Assembly (NCBI RefSeq): GCF_037893015.1
Contig: NC_133660.1
Span: 280,613,067 to 280,677,066 of the forward strand
Direction of reading: 5' to 3'
DNA: 64,000 nt
Source: Macrotis lagotis
Lineage: Eukaryota > Chordata > Mammalia > Peramelemorphia > Peramelidae
Each line of letters opens with the position of its first letter. Positions within the stretch are counted from its first letter, which is position 1. Positions 48,089 to 59,200 of the stretch are shown here, in pieces. The notes under the pieces were generated by a model. It ran no database searches. It saw only the letters and a program-made list of their open reading frames with translations, and was not told where the DNA came from. The translations under genes and the position numbers were made by a program.

Positions 48089-51000
48089 AGAGAGGGAAGA
48101 AGAGGAAGAGAAAGAGAGGGAGGAGGTGGAAGGAGAAGGAAGAGGAGGAGGATCAATAGGAAGAGTTTGGTCTTGGCTGGATGGGTAGGCTGTATACAAC
48201 AGAAGGAGGAGGACATGCTGTCTAAGTGAAGCCAGGCAATATTGACAGATCTATAGCAAAGGTGCTGTTTGTATGTCAAAGAGATGAATTTTGTCCTTTG
48301 CTCCCATCCCAGACCCTGAGGTGGGAAGAAATGTGGCTCTGATCCTTCCTGACTGTTTGACTATGAGAAAATCATTTCACCTCTTATCTGTAAAATGGGA
48401 ATGATGGAGATTCATCAGGGACCTTTCAGGATAGTTAGAGAAGTCCTTCATAAGACTCAGTTCATTTTTACAGTAGTAAGTCAAGCATATCACAAAGACT
48501 TGGGTCTGATTCTCCATGGAGGCCATATAGAGCCCAGGTGCTTAATGACAATTTTGGTGACGGTCTTGTAAACATAAATTTTAGGACTAAAATAAAACTA
48601 ATCTAGTTTTAGACATGAAGTTTATTCTCTTAAGACTTACCAAGAAACCTCCAAGTGGGAGGCCATTTTGGAAATGATCACCCTGGATATATTTATACAT
48701 AAGAAAAAGGATAAGGAAATCACTAAATCTCCTTGGAGGCCAGTCTATTAGGTTGCACAATTGCTTATCAAAGAATATCATCCTTACACATAATTATCTT
48801 CTTCTTGAATGAACTTCCTGAACTTCCTGACATTCTGTCTCTCCCTCCAATTTACATATGAAAAGATATTATTTCAGACTTTTTTACAGAATTATAGATT
48901 TGAAAGATAGTAACTTTGACATTTCCCCCATTTTGAGCAAGATTGATATCATTACGTCAACTGTAGAGCAATTAAAGGTGAAGGGAAAAATGAGGCATCA
49001 TGGAGACAAGGGTTGTTGGAGGATAGGCAGGCAACATATAGCCCATGAGGGGCATTTATAGAGTGGATAAAGTTAAAAAAGGGCGCAGTTCCCTTTGATT
49101 AAATAACCCGTACAGACAAATAGTGCAAAAAGGAAAAGGTAAACAGTAACATAAAATTCTGGTCATTTCTTTTTCTTTTGGAAACATCCTGATATACTTC
49201 TGTAGCTCTGGTTCTGTCAAGGATCAGGCTCTTCCTTGTGGATTATCTTCCTTTCCGGTAAAAGAAATATCCCAACGCAAATTTTATCAGGTTAAAACTT
49301 ATATTTTGGAACCTCTTAGATCATGGAAATTAAAATTTGATCTGCTGATTGTCATGTTGATAACTTAGTTACAAATACAAAATTTTATTTAATTCAGTTC
49401 CAAATTCTCTCCCTCCCTTCTTTCTCCTCCACTCATTGTGAAGATAAGAGAAATAGAATTCATTAAAAATATATCTAAACATAGAAAAACAATTCTACAT
49501 TAGCTCTGCTTGAGAGGGAGATGGAGAAAGAGATAGAAAAGAGAAGAGAGAGTATGCTTCAGTCTGCATTCAGAGTTCATCCATTTTGTTTCTCCAGATA
49601 GAGAATATTTTTCTTCATGAGTCCTTGGGATTGTCTTGAACATCTTCTTGATCAAAGTCACCAAGTCTCTTAATAGTACTTTTTCTAGATTCTAGATTGT
49701 TCTGGTTCTGTCACCTCACTTTGCATCAACCCATAGAAATCTCCCCAGTTTTTTCTGAAACCATACCCCTCCTCATTTCTTATAATATAACATCCATTCC
49801 CAATTGATGGGCATGCTCTCAGTTCCCAATTTTTTGCCCATCAGAAGAAAAAAAAGTTGCTATAAATATTTTTGTATTCATGGATCCTTTTCCTCTGATC
49901 TCTAGGATACAGACCTGAAGGTATTGCTGGGTCAAGAAGTATGCATTGTTTTTTGGTCATAATTCCGAAGTGCATTTTGTTGTGGTTCAGTCACTCTCAA
50001 TCGTGTCCAGCTGTTCATGACCCCGTTTGGGGTTTTCTTGGCAAAGATACTGGAGGTGTTTGCTGTTTCCTTCTCTAGTTCATTTTACAGATGAGGAAAT
50101 TGAAGCAAACTGAGTTAAGTGACTTACCTAGTGTCATGCCGTGAGTAAATATATGAAACTGAATTTGAACTTGGATCTTCCTATACTAGGCCTGATGCTC
50201 TATCCACTCTGGCACCTAAGTACCCCAACAGCATATTAGTGAATCCATTTTCTCCCATTCCCTCTAGGAATTTGTTGTTTTTGTTATTATAAGCAATCTG
50301 GTGAGTGTGAGGTGATATATTTTCATTTACATTTCTCTATTGGTGATTTAGACTTTTTTTTTTCATATTGCCTAATCAAGAGGCAGCTATATGGTGTGGT
50401 GGATAGAGCACCAGCCCTGGATTCAAGAAGACCTGAGTTCAAATGTGGCCTCAGACACTTAATAATTGCCTAGCAGTGTGACCTTGGATAAGTCGCTTAA
50501 CTCCACTACCTTGCAAAATCCATATTGCCTAATCATATCTTTTAAACATTTATCAACTGGGGAAATGGCTCTTTTTCTTCTAGATTTTACTAAGCACCTT
50601 ATATCTCTTAGAAATGAAATTTTTATCAGAGAAACAATGCTACAAAGACTTTTCCCCATTTTCCAGCTTTTTATCTGATTTTAGCAACCTTGGTTTTGTT
50701 TGTGCAAAACCTTTCAAATTTTGTATAATCAAAATTATTCATTTTACCCCTCCATTTGGTCATAATGTCACATTCCCCAGCGTAGTAGGACTGACACATA
50801 ATTTCTTCCTTACTCCTCCATTTCTGAATCTTGTACCTAGTTTCTCTTTAAAGATGTAGTGTGAGGTACTTTTCTATACCTAGTTTCTGTCAAACTACTT
50901 TCTAGTTTTATCAAGCATTTTAAGATGAGTTCTTAAATCTGATCTATTCTAGGGGCAGCTAGGTGGCGCAGTGGATAAAGCACCGGCCCTGGAGTCAGGA

Positions 51001-54000
51001 GTACCTGGGTTCAAATCCGGTCTCAGACACTTAATAATTACCTAGCTGTGTGGCCTTGGGCAAGCCACTTAACCCCATTGCCTTGTAAAAACATAAAAAA
51101 CAAAACAAAAAAAAAATCTGATCTGTTCCAATCTAACTCAGTATCTAATTGTTTTGACAATTATACCTTTTTGTATAGTTTGAGACCTACCACTTGAAGG
51201 ACCCTTTCCTTCCCCTATTTTTCATTGATTCCCTTACTATTTTTTCCTTTTTGAATGTTTTTTGTACTTCCAGATGAATTTTTCCTAGCCCTATAAAAGT
51301 AATCTTTTGTTAGTTTTACATGACACTAAATAAGCAAATTAATTTTGATAGTATTGTCATTTTTATTATATCCATTATATTCTACTCTCCCAATTATTTA
51401 GATATTTTTGTGTTGAGAATGTTTTGTAATTGTGTTCATATAATTTGTTTCTGACTTGACAAGTAGACTCCCAAGTATTTTATATTGTTTGTTCATTTTA
51501 AATGGAATTTCTTTGTTTCTTCCTGCTGGGTTTTATTGATAACATAGAGAAATGCTGATAACTTGTGGGGCTTTATTTTATATGCTGCAGATTTTCTAAG
51601 TTGTTCGTTGTCTCCATTATTTTTTAGTTAACTCTCTAGGTTTTTCTAAGTAAACCATTATATTTTCCCAAAGTGATCTTTTTATTAACTCTTTGCCTAT
51701 GTTTATTCCTTCGATGATTTTTTTTTCTTGTCTTATTGGCTATGATGGTGATGATGTTTATCCTTCATTCTTGAAGAAGGCCATGACATCAGAGAAGTGA
51801 TGCTATGAGGCAGGGCTGTGCTAAGTCACCAGCCTCACTTTCTCCTCTGGAGCTATCTGGGGCCAGTAGTTAAATATAAATTGAGACAACAGGAGATGGT
51901 CCTGGATGTGAGGCAATGGGGATTAAGACTTGTCCAAGATCACACAGCTAGTAAGAGTCTGAGGTTATATTCGAACTCCTGTCCTCCTGACTCCAGGGCT
52001 GGTACTCTCTATCTGCTGCCCCACCTACTCCTAGCTGCCCTATATTGCTATAGCTAGTATTTTAAGTAGTGTTGAATTGCAATAGTGATAATGGATATCC
52101 TCCCTGATTCTAATAAGAAAGGCTTACAGATAATGCTTGGTCTTAGTTTTAAATAGATAATCCTTAGTTTGAGGAAAGCTCTATTTCTAGGATTTCTAGT
52201 GTTTTAATAGGAATGGATTGTTATATTTTGTCAAAAACTTTTTCTTATCTAAATAATTCAATGATTTGGTTGTTTTTGTTATTAATAGAATCAGTTATGC
52301 TGATGGTTTTTCTAATACTGAACCAGCCACAAAACCTGGTAAAAATTCCTCCTCGTCATTGTGTATTATCTTTGTGACATATTGGAAAATTGGTCTGTGG
52401 TTTTCTTTTTCTATTTTGACTCCCCAGTTTAAATGTTGTCAAGACCATATTTGTGTTAGAAGAAATTTGGTAGGACTCCTTTTATCTATTTTTTAAACAG
52501 TTTATGTAGTATTAGAATTAATTGTTCTTTAAATGTTTAATAGAATTTACTGTGAATCCATCTGATCTTTTTTTTTTCCTTTGAGAGTTCATTTCTGACT
52601 TAGTCAGTTTCTTTTCCTAAGATAGAGCAATTTCAGTATTCTATTTCCTGTTATTTTGATAATCTGGTAAATAGTTTTTGTAAATATTTTTCCATTTTAT
52701 TTACATTGTCAATTTTATTGGCATATAGTTGGACAGAAGTGTTCCTAATTGTTTTGATTTCTTCTTAAACTTTTTCATTTTTCTTTTTTTTAAATCAAAT
52801 TTTAAAATTAAATTATTTTTGCTTTTGTTTTGCCTGAAATTCTAGTTTCCACCTCTGCTTTTTTTTTTTTGGTTTTTGCAAGGCAAACAGGGTTAAGTGG
52901 CTTGCCCAAGGCCACACAGCTAGATAATTATTAAGTGTCTGAGACCGGATTTGAACCCAGGTCCTCCTGACTCCAGGGCCGGTGCTTTATCCATCCACTG
53001 TGCCACCTAGCCGCCCCCACCTTTGCCTTTTTTACTCTAAGTGAAGAATAATAGATTCTACTCCAATCTGTTCTTTTTAACTCCATGTGTATATTTTTAA
53101 GTGTGTGTTTTATGAACCACATTTTGTTGGATTCTGTTTGCTAAGCCATTTTACAGGTGAATTCATCGCATTCATTTTCACAGTTTTTGATCATTAATTT
53201 TGTATTTTCCTTCATACATTTCCTTTTCTTTTTTCCCTATCCCCTCTTTAAGAATCTTGTTTTATTTCCATCATCTTCCTTATTCTATACTTATTTCCCA
53301 TCCTTTCCCCGCTTAATTAATGTCCTTCTTATTTCCCTATTGCTAAAATGAATTTCTGTAACTGTGTATATTGCATTTTTTCCTCCTTTAAGTAGTTCAG
53401 ATGAGAATGAGGCCCAAGTATCACCCTTTCCTCCATATTGCTCCCTCCATTACATAAACTCTTCCTTGCACACTTAATTTATGTCAGATAGTTTTCTCCA
53501 TTCTTCCTCTTCCTCTCTCCTCTCCCAGTGCATTCCTCTTCTCCACCATTCCAGTCTTCTTTTGAGAACATTTATCCACAATTGAATCACATCCAGGCCC
53601 TCTTGTCAAATTAGACTCCCTCTACAACTTCTGGTGATAATGAAGTTCTGAGAGGTTACATATAAGAATATAAATAGTATAACCTTGTTTTAATCCCTTA
53701 TGATTTGTCACTTGTTTATTTGTCTTGAGTATTATGTTTCAAAGTCTACTCAGCTCTTGTCTTTTCTTCAAGAATACTCAGAAACTTATTTCATTAAAGG
53801 TTCATTTTTTTCTCACTTATATTAAGTTTTGTTAGGTAGGTTATTATTCTTGATTGTCATATTCTAAGACCTCCATTTCCATAAAATGTTGACTGTTCAA
53901 TCTTGTGTGATCTTGACTGTGGCTCCTTCAGTATTTCAGTTCTTTCTTTCTGACTGCTCGCAGTACTTTTTTCCTTGACCTGGGAGCTCTGGATTTGGAC

Positions 54001-56260
54001 TATAATATTCCTGGGAATTTTCATTCTGGATTTTCTTTCAGAAAGTGATTGCTGGACTCATTTAGTTTCTTTTTTTGCATTGTAGTGCTAAGATATCTGG
54101 CAGTTTTATGATTTTTTTAAAAATAGATGTATGTCTATAGATAGTTCAGTGATTCCCTTCTCAATCTTGTTTTCATGTCAATTACTTTTCCTCCATTTCA
54201 CAGTTTCCTAATTTTTCAGTCTTTTGGCTTTCTATTATTATTTCCTGGTGTCTCATGGAATCATTAGCTTTGACCATTTCTAATATTCAAAGAGTTATTT
54301 TCTTCAGTAACTCATAAGGGATTAATCTCTTTTTCCAAGCTGTTTAATTCTTTCTTCATATATTTTTCCCATAGTTCCCACTTAGTGTTCTACTGTTATT
54401 TTTAATGGGCTTGTTATTTTTTTTTCCCATTTGGTTTTTTAATGTCATTTTTTGGCTCTTTTAAAAAATCTCTCTTCTAGCAATTCTTGTTGGATTTGGT
54501 TCAGTCTTCATTTTCTTTGATGTTTTCAAGTCACAGAAGCTGTATGGTCAGCTTTTTTCCCTTTTTCTACTTATTGAGCCAGCCTGTTTCTTGACATTGG
54601 CCTTTGTGTTGCTGTTGGGCTTGGCTCACCTCTGACAGTGGGAGGGCATGACAGAGCATTTTGACCTGACTACCTGCATTTTGTCTTTCTGCTATTTTCA
54701 TATACAGTCTGGCAACCTTGTGATGTGATCCAGGCTAACTGCTCACTGCCCTCCCAGTCTGCAAATTCCTGACCCAAATTATGGCCTCCATATCTTTTTC
54801 AAAATTGTTTCTACAGGGGCAGCTAGCTGATGTAGTGGATAGAGCACTGATCCTAGAGTCAGGAGGACCTGAGTTCAAATCTGTCCTCAGACATTTAATA
54901 AAAATTACCTAGCTGTTTGACCTTGTGCAAGTCATTTAACCCCATTGCCTTGCAAAAACCAAAAAAAAATAGATTTTAAAATTATTTCTGAAAAGAAGAA
55001 TGAGCAGATTTCATAATTTATGCTTTTTGTTATTCACACAAAACTAATGGGGTAAGGAGAGTCTCTTTAGAACTTTGGGAGAAAAAGTCTTAATAAGCAA
55101 AGCTAAGAAAATATATTAAAAACCTACCTTCCAGCAAATCCTTATCACCATCAAACATTTCTCATTGGGTCCTTTGTCATATTAAAACAAAGGAAGTCAA
55201 TGACGCCTTAAGGCAAGAAGGTCTAACATTGGTCACTTTATCTCAAGTAAAGGGAGAGGTGTTTGGATTGCACTCACTGTTGCCGATTCATTTTTTTTTC
55301 CTTGTGAAAAATTATTGACTGAAACTTTTCTATAATTTACAAGACTATTTGGGGCCTATGCAAATACTTCTTAAATATACTCAGGTTTTATTTATGTTTA
55401 TAAGCTAATATTTTTAACTGTATTCTACAAATCCTTTGATCAGAGCTACTCATTGAAAAGAAATAAAAATAATATAAACTTATAAATATAAATTTTGCTT
55501 TTTTCATTTTCTTCTTGGGTACTGTCTATTTGCAGATCTCATGAGCCATGTAATGGCAAAGGAAGAAGTTAAGAAAAAACTGGCTAATTTGTCTTGAACT
55601 AAGGAGAATTAAATGAAAAATGTTTGTTGGATTGAAAGAAAAAAGTTGTATTTGAAAAAGTCTTGCCAATGTAGAGGTTTCAAAATGAAGATTTCTCCAA
55701 ATGTTAATAATATCCCTATTATTGGACTCCATCCATTCCTTTCCTATCGAGGTCTCAGCCAAAGTGTTAAATAAATATTCTTGTGTAAGGGGGAGTGGGG
55801 CAGATAGTTGATTTAATTCTATTCGAAATAGACTGTGGTATTTTCTATAAACATCTGTAACTCATTTTTTTGTGGTTCAAATAATTTGAACTTTCTGACT
55901 AAGAACACATTGCTTCAAACTTACTGGTCCAAACCCAAACCTGAATTGTTACATCTATCCTAGCTAGCAGTGAGGATAGTGGAATCACGCCAATGTATAG
56001 AAAACTGCTCCATGGAATGTTCAAGGGCACCAGATTATTTATTAAGGAAGAGAATGATCACATAAATTTCCAGAAAAATTCATACTTTTTGCCTAGAGGC
56101 TCACCGGTTGGCATTCCTTTATAATCAACCCTTTAATTTTTAAAATTCTTGCCTTTCATTTTGTACAGCTTGATAATGGCACCTTATCATCTGTAGTTAA
56201 TGGAACCACCTTTCCTTCAGGATCAAATCTTCAAGGGCCAGCAAAAATAACTTTAGCTGG
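34755..56260 (+). CDS. TESMIN: TESMIN (MTL5), testis-expressed metallothionein-like protein, 5' five coding exons
   Basis: Spliced: 34755-35312, 43364-43522, 45918-46038, 47640-47716, 56169-56260. All junctions are AG/GT and the frame is continuous for about 336 residues. Human tesmin is recognisable in every exon: [125 protein letters not shown] and GPAKITLAG. The protein is a CXC (CRC/TSO1-like) family member related to LIN54 that acts in male meiosis. The window covers only the acidic, proline-poor N-terminal half. The two cysteine-rich CRC repeats, which start right after ITLAG in human, are encoded beyond 64000. Start candidates are 34755 and 34821. Confidence 0.95.
35509..35841 (-). mobile_element. 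MAR1-like marsupial SINE
   Basis: Reverse long SINE: an (AAT)n end, ccttcattttgaaggagaac, gatgccatgacaagccc, cctcactttctcctccagag, then the tRNA-like head ending cacctggctgcc. Confidence 0.85.
36233..36397 (-). mobile_element. 5'-truncated marsupial SINE with 12-bp target-site duplication
   Basis: Reverse copy with a TTTTA-rich tail, lacking the head (it stops at aaggccagta). Flanked by ttgaagtgaatt at 36221-36232 and 36398-36409, showing target-primed insertion. Confidence 0.9.
36838..36914. mobile_element. Mariner-like palindromic MITE
   Basis: The left arm cagggtgtcccggaagtctt pairs with the right arm aagactttggaaaccccctt as imperfect inverted repeats about 30 bp long around a short centre. 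The layout matches small mariner-derived palindromes seen in other marsupials (from memory). TA dinucleotides lie near both edges. Confidence 0.55.
38392..38534 (-). mobile_element. Marsupial SINE with 15-bp target-site duplication
   Basis: Reverse, little-diverged copy (inverted B box gatttgaaccc; end cacccagccacccc) with a short internal deletion after tgcgagg. Flanked by perfect ttgtctgttgatttt at 38377-38391 and 38535-38549. Confidence 0.92.
39341..39496 (+). mobile_element. Marsupial tRNA/MIR-type SINE
   Basis: Forward copy: ggggcagctaggtggcac, gttcaaattcag (B box with one change), gcaagtcacttaatccc, then an A-rich tail. Confidence 0.92.
40700..41035 (+). mobile_element. Possible solo LTR remnant
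   Basis: An LTR-like order of signals: ggagcacaggtcctgg..., agagataaggggg, a pyrimidine-rich block, AATAAA at 40980, then catttgccagtcacaattc. There is no primer-binding site or internal retroviral sequence next to it, and I see no clear TG...CA ends. Weak call. Confidence 0.25.
41127..41372 (+). mobile_element. CORE-type marsupial SINE, diverged
   Basis: Forward copy: cacagtggagagagtgctgg, catttgcctcagtttcctca, agtgagtggagaagaaaatgg, ccaagaaaacctcacatggg, with an A-rich end. Confidence 0.85.
41740..41866 (+). mobile_element. 5'-truncated marsupial SINE
   Basis: Forward copy starting within the head (cactggccctggagtcagg) and running to ccttgc plus poly-A. Near-duplicate flanks aaaatgacgatca and aaaatgacaatca. 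Confidence 0.9.
42405..42464. repeat. 20-bp SINE scrap between 20-bp direct repeats
   Basis: Copies of tcattttcatttcagggtct at 42405-42424 and 42445-42464 flank ggagtcagaaggacctgagt (42425-42444), which matches the SINE segment between its A and B boxes. Confidence 0.9.
43364..43522 (+). CDS. TESMIN: TESMIN second coding exon
   Basis: 159 nt, phase 0 to 0. It encodes [40 protein letters not shown] and [13 protein letters not shown]. Acceptor ttgcttttcttag, donor GTAAGA. Confidence 0.95.
44131..44225. repeat. Imperfect GATG/ATAGA tandem repeat
   Basis: Variants of gacagatg, gatgtatag and gatggaagg repeated over about 95 bp. It generates spurious open frames. Confidence 0.7.
44752..44898 (+). 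mobile_element. Marsupial SINE with target-site duplication
   Basis: Forward copy from ggcggctaggtggtgc to the acaaaaacctaaaaaa tail. Flanked by aaaaattcctg at 44734-44744 and again at 44894-44904. Confidence 0.92.
45335..45553 (-). mobile_element. CORE-type marsupial SINE
   Basis: Reverse copy: cagttgtgtctgactcttca, ggtttgccatttccttttcc, gaatttgaactctgg, gactccagggctgatgctg. Confidence 0.85.
45918..46038 (+). CDS. TESMIN: TESMIN third coding exon
   Basis: 121 nt, phase 0 to 1. It encodes [20 protein letters not shown] and [20 protein letters not shown]. Acceptor ttttattttag, donor GTAAAC. Confidence 0.95.
46039..47639 (+). other. TESMIN intron
   Basis: Contains a short CA tract near 47056-47073 and one forward SINE (47241-47390). 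A 145-codon frame at 46813-47250 is not convincing. Confidence 0.65.
47241..47390 (+). mobile_element. Marsupial SINE with target-site duplication
   Basis: Forward, little-diverged copy (gcggctaggtggtgtagtgg, gttcaaatccgg, cttgcaaaaacctaaaa). Flanks share aaaactgtcc (47225-47234 and about 47388-47397). Confidence 0.92.
47640..47716 (+). CDS. TESMIN: TESMIN fourth coding exon
   Basis: 77 nt, phase 1 to 0. It encodes [20 protein letters not shown] and NLITQQ. Acceptor gttttccttgcag, donor GTGAGT. Confidence 0.95.
48036..48088. repeat. (CA)26 microsatellite with adjacent purine stretch
   Basis: About 52 bp of uninterrupted CA, followed by roughly 60 bp of GA/GGA-rich purine sequence. Confidence 0.95.
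49979..50224 (-). mobile_element. CORE-type marsupial SINE inside the L1
   Basis: Reverse copy: ttgtggttcagtcactctca, tgaccccgtttggggttttc, acagatgaggaaattgaagc, gcacctaagtacccc. Confidence 0.85.
50379..50520 (+). mobile_element. Marsupial SINE with 15-bp target-site duplication inside the L1
   Basis: Forward copy (aggcagctatatggtgtgg, gttcaaatgtgg, taccttgcaaaatc). Flanked by perfect catattgcctaatca at 50364-50378 and 50521-50535. Confidence 0.92.
50950..51113 (+). mobile_element. Young-looking marsupial SINE with target-site duplication inside the L1
   Basis: Forward, close to the family consensus (aggggcagctaggtggcgca, gttcaaatccgg, cttgggcaagccactt). Flanked by aaatctgatctattc (50935-50949) and aaatctgatctgttc (51114-51128). 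Confidence 0.93.
51744..52040 (-). mobile_element. MAR1-like marsupial SINE inside the L1
   Basis: Reverse long SINE: tggtgatgatgtttatcc, ccatgacatcagagaagtg, agtcaccagcctcactttct, then the degraded tRNA-like head ending ctagctgccc. Confidence 0.85.
52859..53018 (-). mobile_element. Marsupial tRNA/MIR-type SINE inside the L1
   Basis: Reverse copy: poly-T, ggtttttgcaaggcaaaca, inverted B box gatttgaaccc, a 4-bp ccat duplication near the end, then cacctagccgccccc. Confidence 0.92.
54817..54971 (+). mobile_element. Marsupial tRNA/MIR-type SINE
   Basis: Forward copy: ggggcagctagctgatgtag, gttcaaatctgtcc, caagtcatttaacccc, cttgcaaaaaccaaaaaaa. It marks roughly the 5' limit of the antisense L1. 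Confidence 0.9.
56169..56260 (+). CDS. TESMIN: TESMIN fifth coding exon
   Basis: 92 nt, phase 0 to 2. It encodes [20 protein letters not shown] and [11 protein letters not shown]. Acceptor ttgtacag, donor GTAAGA. The next exon should begin the CRC domain. I searched 56261-64000 by eye for the cysteine-rich coding and found none. Confidence 0.94.
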
Positions 56261-59200
56261 GTAAGATTTAAAAAAAAATAATAGAAAGTTATTTTAATAT
56301 AAGAATGTGTGATTTATCTGTTACAGTATAAAATTTACTTTGTATTTGAAGCTTTGAGACATTGTCTTTATGTTAAAAGATGCTTCCCTCCAATTTCTCA
56401 CACATGTGCATATGTGGCTAACAAGGTTGATGGGTGTGACCTGTATTTGTTCCACACTAATTATCTTGTGAGTTTGTGCTGTTTGAAGTTGTTCTCTTGG
56501 TTTTATTTTAGTTCACCTTGAACCCTTTGGTTTTTTTTATTGCTTATTAATGCAATTAATCCACCGCTATCTCTCCTCATCCACAAATAGTCCTTATGCC
56601 TTCAGGATGCTATTTTAATTTAGCCTCTTTGCCCAAGTAGTTTATGATGACCCACTAATGGCAAATGACTGGCTCTATTGTTGTTCCCCATCAGATCTGT
56701 AAATTGGCTGCATTTACCAGTGACATTCTTCTCTCATGTATAGATAAGGCTCATAGATGTTACTAGGAAGGCTAAACCTGAAGCCAATTGGAGGGTTAAG
56801 TTTAGCATGTCGCCTCCCCACCTGCAGAGTGGTCTGGGCAGTGCTGGGGACATTGGAGTTGCAGGCTAAGCACATGTCCTGCTCTGTCCTAATAGCCCAG
56901 GGTCTGAAAGGGGACATCAGGCAAAGTGGGAAGGTCTGGCCCATGGCCTGCTCACTGTTTCCTCAGGACAGATGTCTCTGTTCTAAGAGGCATCTCCATT
57001 TGGGGTATTGGTAAGTGAAAGGAAACGTGTTTTTAGTCACAGTCACAGACACAGGCACAGTTGGCATGATTCCTTCACTGGGGTCACTGCTGAGACCAAA
57101 GAATTAAGTGACAATCATGAAGTTAATGGGACTGGTCACTCACTTTACCTCTTGCAATTCAGCAGAATGGGCCTTTTGGTTGTGCTTAGTCAGCTGATGA
57201 CGATCTGTATGCAAATGAAATGAGCCCCCGTCGGCGGTTATTCTTGCTTTGATGCTGTAGGTGCTGGAAAAGGGGCTAAACATGAAGGTCCTAGTGCCCA
57301 CTCAAATGGCCTGAGCAACTTGAAGGATGGGCATGTCTGAGCTCCCAACTATTGCTTGGGTTTTATGAGTGAAGGCAGCATGAAGGCTCTCTTCTGCTTC
57401 TCAGTTGGCAGTGCCACCTCACCACACATTATTGAGGGTTGAGCACATTTAAAGGTACCTGATTCTTACTCGGCGTGACGTTGGCTTTTTTAACGCATGT
57501 CCTTTCAAAACGAGTGCGGCTTCACATCAGTTGTATGAGAAGAATGTGAGTGTGCTTACACACATGTGGTGACCCAGACACAGTTGTCATTACAGCTCAG
57601 AAGTGTTTGTGTTGAATATCAACCCTTGTCTTTACTCTGCAGTAACTTTGCAGATTCTAATGGATGTTTCAGAAATTAGATAATATGGATTGTTTTTCTT
57701 TTTAGTTTTGCTGCAAATAGTTGCTTGATTTTGAGGTTGTTTTCACTGAAATAAATCCTGATGACACCATCTCGCTTATGTCTATAATGCTGATGATCTG
57801 CTGGAATCCCAGAATTATCGTCTTCCCCCTCCCTGTTTTTGTCAGAGATTGTAATTGGGAAGCAAACTTAGGTAGCTGTTTGAGGATAAGTGAATTATAA
57901 TGCAAATTTTCAACCATATGTCTGATTTAACATATCCATTTGCCTCTTGAATGACTTCCACTCACGGAGATCCTTCTCTGACCCCTAGGTTGTCCCTGGA
58001 AGCTAGACTAGTTATGGGGACTTTAGAGCAGCAACTAACTGCTATCTCAGCCCAAGCTGATTCAAAAATGTCTGATCAGAAAGGAGGCTTAGAAGCCAAG
58101 TCAGCTCAGGTCCCAAACAATGATCTGGTCTGACTTTATTTACAGAGAAGGAATGAATTCAGTGACTAATGAGACAGTCCTCTAATTTTCATCATGCTGG
58201 TCCTCTCATTCCTTATCTTAGTCATGAAAATTTGACATCCCAGGTAGCTGGACATCCGTTGTCAGACAGTGGTTTGAATTACAATACTTTTTCCTTCTTA
58301 TATTCAGTAAGAAGATGATGATGTGTGTTGCTAGTTTGGAGTTTAAAATGATTTTTTTCCTTAAAAGCACAGACAGATTTTATTGTGGATGGGACACTTG
58401 AGCTGTAATTCTGTCCAGAAGCATGGATTGTATGCAGTGAGGACAGATTCCCTCTGACCTCTCAAATCCCCTGATTCCCCACTATCTATAGATTAGTAGT
58501 CATCAGAACATTGCTGATAATAAGGGTTCAATTCTACAAGTATTCATTTAGTGTTCACTGTGTGCTAGGCCCTGGAGATATAGCCCTTGCCCTCCCCCCA
58601 AGGAATGTGCATTCTAATGGGAGAAAGGAGGGAGCATGGCATTTAAAATAGATAAATAAACACAGAATAAATCTAAAGTAATATTGTGACAGGAACAGAG
58701 AGTACCAACTGATGGAATCAGGAGGCAATGGTAAGCTGAGTCTTGAAGAAAACTGGAGAGACTGGGGCAGGGAGTGGGGATGAAGATCCTCTGCCAAGGC
58801 AGGGAGACAAGAGATGGGATGTTCATGGACTGGATTAACTGGAAGACAGAGTATGTGACATCAGCCTGGAGACACTGTTGGAGGTGGGTTGTGAAGGAAG
58901 TAACAAACAGGAATTTGTATTTTGTCCTGTCAGCAGGAGGGGTCATAGGCAGGGGGGTGGCATACTCAGATCTGGATATTATACGAATCATACTTGTATA
59001 GGGGGGTCATTCAGGAGACCCTACAGTAATTATAAGTGGGAGGTATGAGAGGCTGAATTAGGGTGATAGATTTAGAGCTGGAAGGGGCCCCAGAGACTAA
59101 GAGCAGCTAAGGGACTTGCTTGCCCAGGGTAGATGAAGGCAGGATTTGAACTGAAATCTTCTGTCTCCCAACTTCAGCTAGGGCAGTATCTGAAGAAGAG

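Larger units (their letters stand above)
49368..54810 (-). mobile_element. Near-complete but decayed L1, antisense, with nested SINEs
   Basis: The left end (aaaattttatttaattcag, ttccaaattctctccctccc) is a marsupial L1 3' end. It continues through 3'-region text (ccattcccaattgatggg, gcaaaacctttcaaattttg) and into the antisense of ORF2 reverse transcriptase (actgaaccagcc at about 52319; gtgaatccatctgatc near 52552). It ends in ORF1/5' type sequence. Stops and indels make it inactive. It is split by SINEs at 49979, 50379, 50950, 51744 and 52859. The 5' limit is uncertain. Confidence 0.7.
47717..56168 (+). other. TESMIN intron dominated by an antisense L1
   Basis: 8.45 kb. Contains (CA)n, a MIR-like remnant (about 48330-48410), an antisense L1 block (49368-54810) peppered with younger SINEs, and AT-rich unique sequence before the exon. 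Most of the intron's low GC comes from the L1. Confidence 0.7.

Noticed and set aside
50950-51113. tRNA-like A and B boxes (for example gttcaaatcc) suggesting tRNA genes
   Set aside because: They occur in SINE heads followed by SINE bodies and A-rich tails with target-site duplications. No tRNA cloverleaf closes.
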